Positions 59,634-64,000 of a stretch of DNA of 64,000 bases are shown here, in pieces. The stretch comes from DATMRS01 sp035566015. GTDB taxonomy: Bacteria; Pseudomonadota; Alphaproteobacteria; Sphingomonadales; Sphingomonadaceae. Under the pieces are notes generated by a model. The model was not told where the DNA came from. It saw only the letters and a list, made by a program, of their open reading frames with translations, and made no database searches. The translations under genes were made by a program, and so were the position numbers. Within the stretch, counting starts at the first letter, position 1; every line of letters begins with the position of its first letter. The stretch lies in assembly GCA_035566015.1 (NCBI GenBank), contig DATMRS010000006.1, forward strand, positions 1 through 64,000, read 5' to 3'.

Positions 59634-60461
59634 TCAGGGCTTGAGCTTCCATCCCCGCCGCAAAAGCGCATAGCAGAGGAGGCCCAGCACCACGTTCGTC
59701 GCGAAGAGCGCCAGCGCGCCCGTCGCCACAGGCGAGTCGGCTTGCCCCAGGAAACCGTAGCGGAAGCCCGAAATCACGTAGAAGAAGGGATTGAAGAAGC
59801 TGATCGTGCGGAACACGCCATGCAGCGCCTCGATCGAATAGAAGGTGCCCGACAGCAGCGACAAAGGCTGGATGACGAAATTCGTTACTGCCGCCGCGTG
59901 ATCGAACTTCTCCGCCCAGATCGACGTGAGAATGCCGAGGAAGCTGAGCAGCGCAGCCCCCATCAGCCCGAACCAGACGACCGCCCACACATGGCGCGGA
60001 ATGACGTCGATATCGGGCCAGAACGCCATTGCCAGCCAGACTGCCAGCCCCACCAGGATCGCCCGCGTCATCGAGGCGCCGACAAGGCCCGCCAACAGTT
60101 CGCCCGACGACAGCGGCGGCATCAGATAATCGACGATCGTGCCCTGTATCTTGCCGACGAGCAGCGAGAAGCTGGCATTGGCGAACGCGTTCTGCATCAT
60201 GCCCATGACGATCAGGCCCGGAGCGATGAAGCTGCCGAAGGCAACACCCATCACCATGCGGTTGCCGCCGCCCAGCGCCACCGTGAAAATGATCAGAAAC
60301 AGCAATGTCGTGATGGCGGGGGCCCAGATCGTCTGAAGCTGGACCTTGAAGAAACGCAACACCTCCTTCACATAGAGGGCACGCAACCCCTGCCAGTTGA
60401 CGAACGGGATCACCGGCACGCCCGGCGGGGAGAGCCTGTTGCTGGAAGGCTGGTCGATCAT
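59634..60461 (-). CDS. ABC-2 type transporter permease
   Basis: The 275-residue protein has six spans and the ABC-2 permease arrangement: an N-terminal VKEVLRFFKVQLQTIWAPAITTLLFLIIFTVAL, central MVMGVAFGSFIAPGLIVMGMMQNAFANASFSLLVGKIQGTI, and the SGTFYSIEALHGVFRTISFFNPFFYVISGFRYGFLG segment near the end that is typical of NodJ/YadH-like exporters. The partner ATPase gene is not next to it in this window. The start was set at ATG 60461; upstream codons to 60638 are Ser/Arg-rich and cover the divergent gcrA start. The substrate may be a lipid, polysaccharide or drug. Confidence 0.9.
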   Translation of the reverse strand: MIDQPSSNRLSPPGVPVIPFVNWQGLRALYVKEVLRFFKVQLQTIWAPAITTLLFLIIFTVALGGGNRMVMGVAFGSFIAPGLIVMGMMQNAFANASFSLLVGKIQGTIVDYLMPPLSSGELLAGLVGASMTRAILVGLAVWLAMAFWPDIDVIPRHVWAVVWFGLMGAALLSFLGILTSIWAEKFDHAAAVTNFVIQPLSLLSGTFYSIEALHGVFRTISFFNPFFYVISGFRYGFLGQADSPVATGALALFATNVVLGLLCYALLRRGWKLKP

Positions 60462-60522
60462 AGGCGCATCGCCTATCGATTGGCCGCGCGCGCCGCAAGC
60501 ATGGGAATGACAAGGACGACGA

Positions 60523-61176
60523 ATGGCCTGGACGGACGAACGCATAGAGCAGCTCAAGCGCTTGTGGGAAAGCGGCATGACCGCAAGCCAGATTGCCGAG
60601 GATCTTGGCGGCGTAAGCCGCAACGCCGTGATCGGCAAGGCGCATCGCCTGGGCCTTCAATCCCGGCCGTCGCCCGTGAAGGCCAATGACGCCGCCACGC
60701 AGGAAACCGCCGCGCCAGCGGCCTCGCGTCCGGCCGCCGCACCGCCGCCGCCGGTCGCGAAAGCGGCGCCCAATCCCGCGCCAACGCCGGCACCGGCGGC
60801 GCGCGAGACCGGGCCCGTCGCTCAGCCACAGCAGCCAGCAACAGCCGTCCGCTCGATCGGCCCCGGCGGCTTCCAGCGGCAAACCCCCGGTGATCAACAG
60901 GCGCCGATCGCGCCCGCGCCGCCGCGCCGTCTCGTGCCGGCCAAGCCCTCCGCCGAGATGGCAGACAAGACGAGCCTGCTCGATCTGAACGACAAGATCT
61001 GCAAATGGCCGCTCGGCCATCCCGGCGAGCCTGACTTCCACTTCTGCGGACAGCCGATCAACCCGGGCTTTCCCTATTGCCTCGAACATTGCTCGGTCGC
61101 CTATCAGGCACAGTTGCCGCGTCGCGACCGGCGGCCGCCGCCGCCGATGCCGTTCGGCGGGCCGCGCGTGCGCTGA
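60523..61176 (+). CDS. gcrA: GcrA cell cycle regulator
   Basis: GcrA is an alphaproteobacterial global regulator that binds sigma-70 RNA polymerase and activates promoters carrying GANTC sites methylated by CcrM. The 217-residue protein starts with the typical DNA-binding helix-turn-helix (MAWTDERIEQLKRLWESG...SRNAVIGKAHRLGL), then a long Pro/Ala linker (about 50-140), and the C-terminal sigma-interacting domain with CKWPLGHPGEPDFHFCGQPINPGFPYCLEH. The linker is unusually long and proline-rich. It is divergent from the ABC permease gene and precedes parE. Confidence 0.95.
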   Translation: MAWTDERIEQLKRLWESGMTASQIAEDLGGVSRNAVIGKAHRLGLQSRPSPVKANDAATQETAAPAASRPAAAPPPPVAKAAPNPAPTPAPAARETGPVAQPQQPATAVRSIGPGGFQRQTPGDQQAPIAPAPPRRLVPAKPSAEMADKTSLLDLNDKICKWPLGHPGEPDFHFCGQPINPGFPYCLEHCSVAYQAQLPRRDRRPPPPMPFGGPRVR

Positions 61177-61236
61177 GCCGGGATACTGCAGGCGCGGGCT
61201 GACAGCGGGGAATGTGCCCGCTATGGTCCGCGCCGC

Positions 61237-63222
61237 ATGTCCGACGATCTCTTTGCCCCTGGGCCTTCTCTCGCCACTGCCGCCACCTATGACGCCTCGT
61301 CGATCGAGGTGCTCGAAGGGCTGGAGCCCGTTCGCCGCCGGCCGGGCATGTATATCGGCGGCATAGACGAGCGGGCCTTCCACCACCTTGCCGCCGAGGT
61401 GCTGGACAATGCGATGGACGAGGCGGTGGCCGGTCATGCCAGCCGAATTGACGTGACGCTGGGCGTCGGCAATCGCCTGACCATCACCGACAACGGGCGC
61501 GGCATTCCGATCGATCCGCATCCGCGCTTTCCGGACAAGTCGGCGCTGGAAGTGGTCCTCACCACCCTTCACGCGGGCGGCAAGTTCAGCGACAAGGCCT
61601 ATGCGACGAGCGGCGGCCTGCACGGCGTCGGCGTCAGCGTGGTCAACGCGCTTTCCTCAAGCTTGACCGTAGAAGTCGCCACTAACCGTACATTATATAG
61701 GCAAAGTTTCGCGCAGGGTCATCCCGTCTCGCGGCTCGAAACGGTGGGCGCTGCGCCCAATCGGCGTGGAACGAGCGTCACTTTCATCCCCGATGTCGAG
61801 ATTTTTGGCCACAGCCAGCATTTCAGGCCGGGGCGCCTTTACCGGCTCGTCCGCGCCAAGGCCTATCTCTATGCGGGCGTCGAGATACGCTGGCGCTGCG
61901 ATCCCACGCTGATCGGCGACGACACGCCGGCGGAGGCGGTTCTCCAATTCCCCGGTGGGCTTGCCGATCATCTGCGCGAGCAAGTGAGCGGCCGCGAATG
62001 CGCCACGTCCGATTTCTTTTCGGGCAAGCAGGACTTTCCCGGCGGGCAGGGTTCGGTCGAATGGGCGGTGGCGTGGCCGCTCTGGTCGGACGGGTCGTAC
62101 AGCTATTATTGCAACACGGTTCCGACGCCCGACGGCGGCACGCATGAGGCGGGCCTGCGCAACGCGCTGGTGCGCGGGCTGCGCGCCTTCGCCGACCTTG
62201 TCGGCCAGAAAAAGGGCAAGGACCTCTCCGCCGAGGACGTGATGACCGGCGCCGAGTTGATGCTGTCGGTCTTCATCCGCGATCCCCAGTTCCAGAGCCA
62301 GACCAAGGATCGGCTCACCTCGCCCGATGCGACCCGTCTCGTCGAAAACGCCGTTCGCGATCATTTCGACAATTTCCTCGCCGACAATATGGAACGGGGC
62401 CGCGCGCTGCTAGGCTATGTGCTCGATCGGATGGACGAGCGCCTGCGCCGCAAGGCCGAGCGCGACGTCAAGCGCAAAACGGCTACCTCCGCGCGCCGGC
62501 TGCGCCTGCCGGGCAAGTTAACCGACTGCGCGAACGATGCGGCGGAAGGTACTGAAATTTTTATCGTCGAGGGCGATTCCGCGGGTGGGTCGGCCAAGCA
62601 GGCGCGCGATCGCAAGACGCAGGCCATTCTGCCCATCCGCGGCAAGATATTGAATGTCGCCTCGGCCAACAGCGCCAAGATCCTCGCCAATCAGGAGATC
62701 GCCGATCTGATCCAGGCGCTGGGTTGCGGCACGCGCGAACGCTGCCGGCCCGAAAATCTGCGCTACGAACGCATCGTCATCATGACCGACGCCGATGTCG
62801 ATGGCGCGCATATCGCGACTTTGCTGATGACCTTCTTCTTCCAGGAGATGCCCGACCTTGTCCGTCAGGGGCATCTCTATCTGGCGCAGCCGCCGCTTTA
62901 CCGCCTCGTTTCGGGCGCCAAATCGGCCTATGCGCGCGACGACGCGCATCGCGCCGAACTGGAGCGGAACGAGTTTCGTGGCAAGAAGGTCGAGGTGTCG
63001 CGCTTCAAGGGCTTGGGCGAGATGAACCATGCCCAGCTACGCGAAACGACGATGGACCCCAGGACACGCAGTCTCATCCGCATCACTCTTCCCAACGAAT
63101 ATGAAGAGCGGGCGAGCATCCGCGATCTCGTCGATCGGCTGATGGGGAAGAATCCCGAGCATCGCTTCGCTTTCATCCAGGCGAATGCGTCGCAGCTTGA
63201 TGAAGAAGCGATAGACGCCTGA
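61237..63222 (+). CDS. parE: DNA topoisomerase IV subunit B (ParE)
   Basis: ParE is the ATPase subunit that, with ParC, separates linked daughter chromosomes. The 661-residue GHKL-ATPase protein has EVLDNAMDEAVAGHA, ITDNGRGIPIDPHP, TSGGLHGVGVSVVNALS in the ATP site, then the TOPRIM domain with EIFIVEGDSAGGSAKQARDR, PIRGKILNV and IVIMTDADVDGAHIATLL, and SRFKGLGEMNHAQLRETTMDP. ParE rather than GyrB is supported by its shorter length and the absence of the GyrB insert. It lies 60 bases after gcrA. Confidence 0.95.
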   Translation: MSDDLFAPGPSLATAATYDASSIEVLEGLEPVRRRPGMYIGGIDERAFHHLAAEVLDNAMDEAVAGHASRIDVTLGVGNRLTITDNGRGIPIDPHPRFPDKSALEVVLTTLHAGGKFSDKAYATSGGLHGVGVSVVNALSSSLTVEVATNRTLYRQSFAQGHPVSRLETVGAAPNRRGTSVTFIPDVEIFGHSQHFRPGRLYRLVRAKAYLYAGVEIRWRCDPTLIGDDTPAEAVLQFPGGLADHLREQVSGRECATSDFFSGKQDFPGGQGSVEWAVAWPLWSDGSYSYYCNTVPTPDGGTHEAGLRNALVRGLRAFADLVGQKKGKDLSAEDVMTGAELMLSVFIRDPQFQSQTKDRLTSPDATRLVENAVRDHFDNFLADNMERGRALLGYVLDRMDERLRRKAERDVKRKTATSARRLRLPGKLTDCANDAAEGTEIFIVEGDSAGGSAKQARDRKTQAILPIRGKILNVASANSAKILANQEIADLIQALGCGTRERCRPENLRYERIVIMTDADVDGAHIATLLMTFFFQEMPDLVRQGHLYLAQPPLYRLVSGAKSAYARDDAHRAELERNEFRGKKVEVSRFKGLGEMNHAQLRETTMDPRTRSLIRITLPNEYEERASIRDLVDRLMGKNPEHRFAFIQANASQLDEEAIDA

Positions 63223-63227
63223 AATTT

Positions 63228-63239
63228 GTATATATATAC
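63228..63239. promoter_or_regulatory. AT-only palindrome between parE and the DUF983 gene
   Basis: GTATATATATAC is a perfect 12-base palindrome in the 37-base gap after parE, in otherwise GC-rich DNA. It could hold a -10-like region or a regulator site for the DUF983 gene that starts 21 bases later. Confidence 0.4.
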
Positions 63240-63259
63240 CACACTAGTAGGACGGTAAA

Positions 63260-63664
63260 TTGAGTCAAACTCAGAGCCCGATCGTCAAAGCGATGCGGCG
63301 CGGCGTGCGCCTTCGCTGCCCTCGGTGCGGCCGGGGGGCGTTGCTGCATCGCTATATTAAGGTGGTGACGCCCTGCCCGTCCTGCGGCGAGGATAATGGC
63401 CGGCACCGCGTCGACGATGCCGCGCCTTATTTCACGATCCTGCTCGTCGGCCATTTCGTGATCGCGCCGATGCTAGCGGTCCAATATCTTTGGGACGCGC
63501 CAATGACACTGGTGCTAGGCGTCGCGATTCCGGTCGTGGGCCTCATTACGCTTGCCGGCCTTCCCTTCGTCAAGGGCAGCCTGCTCGGCGTCCTGTCCGC
63601 GCTCGACCGCCGCGCCCGCGCGGAGGCGACGATCAGCTCGTCAGTGCCGCCACCAGCGCCCTGA
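63260..63664 (+). CDS. DUF983 family zinc-ribbon membrane protein
   Basis: The 134-residue protein has a zinc-ribbon-like set of four cysteines, C20-x2-C23 (CPRCGRG) and C39-x2-C42 (CPSCGED), then two membrane spans (about 60-78 and 83-103). This is the DUF983 layout, of unknown function; in several alphaproteobacteria members lie near cytochrome oxidase assembly genes. A TTG start at 63260 has AGGACGG at five to eleven bases; an ATG at 63293 would cut close to the first cysteines. It overlaps the convergent LysR gene by 32 bases. Confidence 0.85.
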   Translation: MSQTQSPIVKAMRRGVRLRCPRCGRGALLHRYIKVVTPCPSCGEDNGRHRVDDAAPYFTILLVGHFVIAPMLAVQYLWDAPMTLVLGVAIPVVGLITLAGLPFVKGSLLGVLSALDRRARAEATISSSVPPPAP

Positions 63665-64000
63665 CCTTCTTCTGCCGCCACTGCGGCAAAGGCGCGATCA
63701 ACCAGTAAGCGAGCGTACCCGGCATGGGATCGCCGAAAGTCCGGACGCGCCCGGCACCGATGTCCTCCTGCGCAAGCAGCGCCGGCACGCAGGCGCGGCC
63801 GAAGCCGGCGGCGGCGGCCTCGATCGCCAGCCCCGCATCGGCCACCGACAGTACCGCGCCGGTCCCCTCTTCCTGTGGACAACCCGGCCAGCCGATCGGA
63901 ACGCTCGCGCCGTCCTCCCTGCCGACGGTGACATAACCTGCGACGTCGAGCGCGATGCCCTCATATTCGCCCGCGCTATCACCGAGACGCACGGCAAGGT
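63633..64000 (-). CDS. LysR-family regulator, C-terminal part only
   Basis: The frame is open to the right edge of the window and its N-terminal helix-turn-helix half is outside. The visible 121 or so residues contain LAVRLGDSAGEYEGIAL, the conserved 'AVR' strand of the LysR effector-binding domain, then AGLAIEAAAAGFGRACVPALLAQEDIGAGRV and WLIAPLPQWRQKKVRALV, the standard end of the family. The effector and targets are unknown. It overlaps the DUF983 gene tail to tail. Confidence 0.85.
   Translation of the reverse strand, partial: LAVRLGDSAGEYEGIALDVAGYVTVGREDGASVPIGWPGCPQEEGTGAVLSVADAGLAIEAAAAGFGRACVPALLAQEDIGAGRVRTFGDPMPGTLAYWLIAPLPQWRQKKVRALVAALTS

Noticed and set aside
59437..61623. A 728-codon minus-strand frame covering argD upstream sequence, the permease, gcrA and the start of parE
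   Set aside because: It crosses several real genes on both strands, includes the terminator hairpin, and has composition typical of a shadow frame.
1..64000. Search for CRISPR arrays, insertion sequences, prophage genes, tRNA and rRNA genes, and toxin-antitoxin pairs
   Set aside because: No regularly spaced repeats, transposase or integrase motifs, cloverleaf-like sequences or rRNA segments were seen. The reading was by eye and could miss a degenerate element.

Overview
The window is GC-rich, densely packed chromosomal DNA from an alphaproteobacterium, most likely a member of the Sphingomonadales (genus not determined). The evidence is a gcrA cell-cycle regulator gene, a petABC operon followed directly by methylthioadenosine and adenine salvage genes, argD-argF-hslO, many GTGA/ATGA gene overlaps, and a complete hopanoid locus of the Zymomonas/Sphingomonas type. 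I saw no rRNA or tRNA gene, insertion sequence, phage gene or CRISPR array. It reads as core chromosome rather than an island.

Layout. Positions 1-786 hold the 5' part of a secreted protein gene. Positions 961-4581 are cysD-cysNC-cysQ (sulfate activation). Positions 4633-23536 are a hopanoid region: a DUF2141 gene with hpnN, convergent hpnM, ispH-hpnH, then a minus-strand operon hpnA-B-C-D-E-F-G divergent from a plus-strand operon hpnI-J-K-(di-iron protein)-L. Together these encode farnesyl diphosphate to squalene (HpnD, C, E), squalene to hopene (HpnF), side-chain addition (HpnH, HpnG), glucosamine/cyclitol head-group formation (HpnI, K, J) and putative transport (HpnL, M, N). I found no hpnO or hpnP. 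Positions 23594-29250 carry a 1-Cys peroxiredoxin, a small helical-bundle protein, cysJI (sulfite reductase) and an NsrR-like regulator, so the hopanoid locus sits between the two halves of assimilatory sulfate reduction.

Positions 29333-45265 are mixed housekeeping: a ClC channel with CBS domains, an amidase, thiD-glmM, a POT peptide transporter with an unusual insertion, a nitroreductase, an acyl-CoA dehydrogenase, a threonylcarbamoyl-AMP synthase, msrA, a ZnuD-like TonB receptor, a D,D-carboxypeptidase and an AI-2E family permease. Positions 45281-49394 are the cytochrome bc1 operon petA-petB-petC-mtnP-apt. Positions 49583-56342 hold trmL-hemF, a GNAT enzyme, a membrane protein, lipB, small secreted proteins and queC-queE. 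Positions 56442-60461 are hslO, argF, argD and an ABC-2 permease. Positions 60523-64000 are gcrA, parE, a DUF983 gene and a LysR fragment.

The points I consider most worth following are: an uncharacterised di-iron protein translationally coupled inside the hopanoid head-group operon; a likely CTG start codon for hpnK; a promoter-proximal hairpin plus U-tract ahead of argD; and a leader upstream of cysJ whose central segment can pair with either of two flanking segments.
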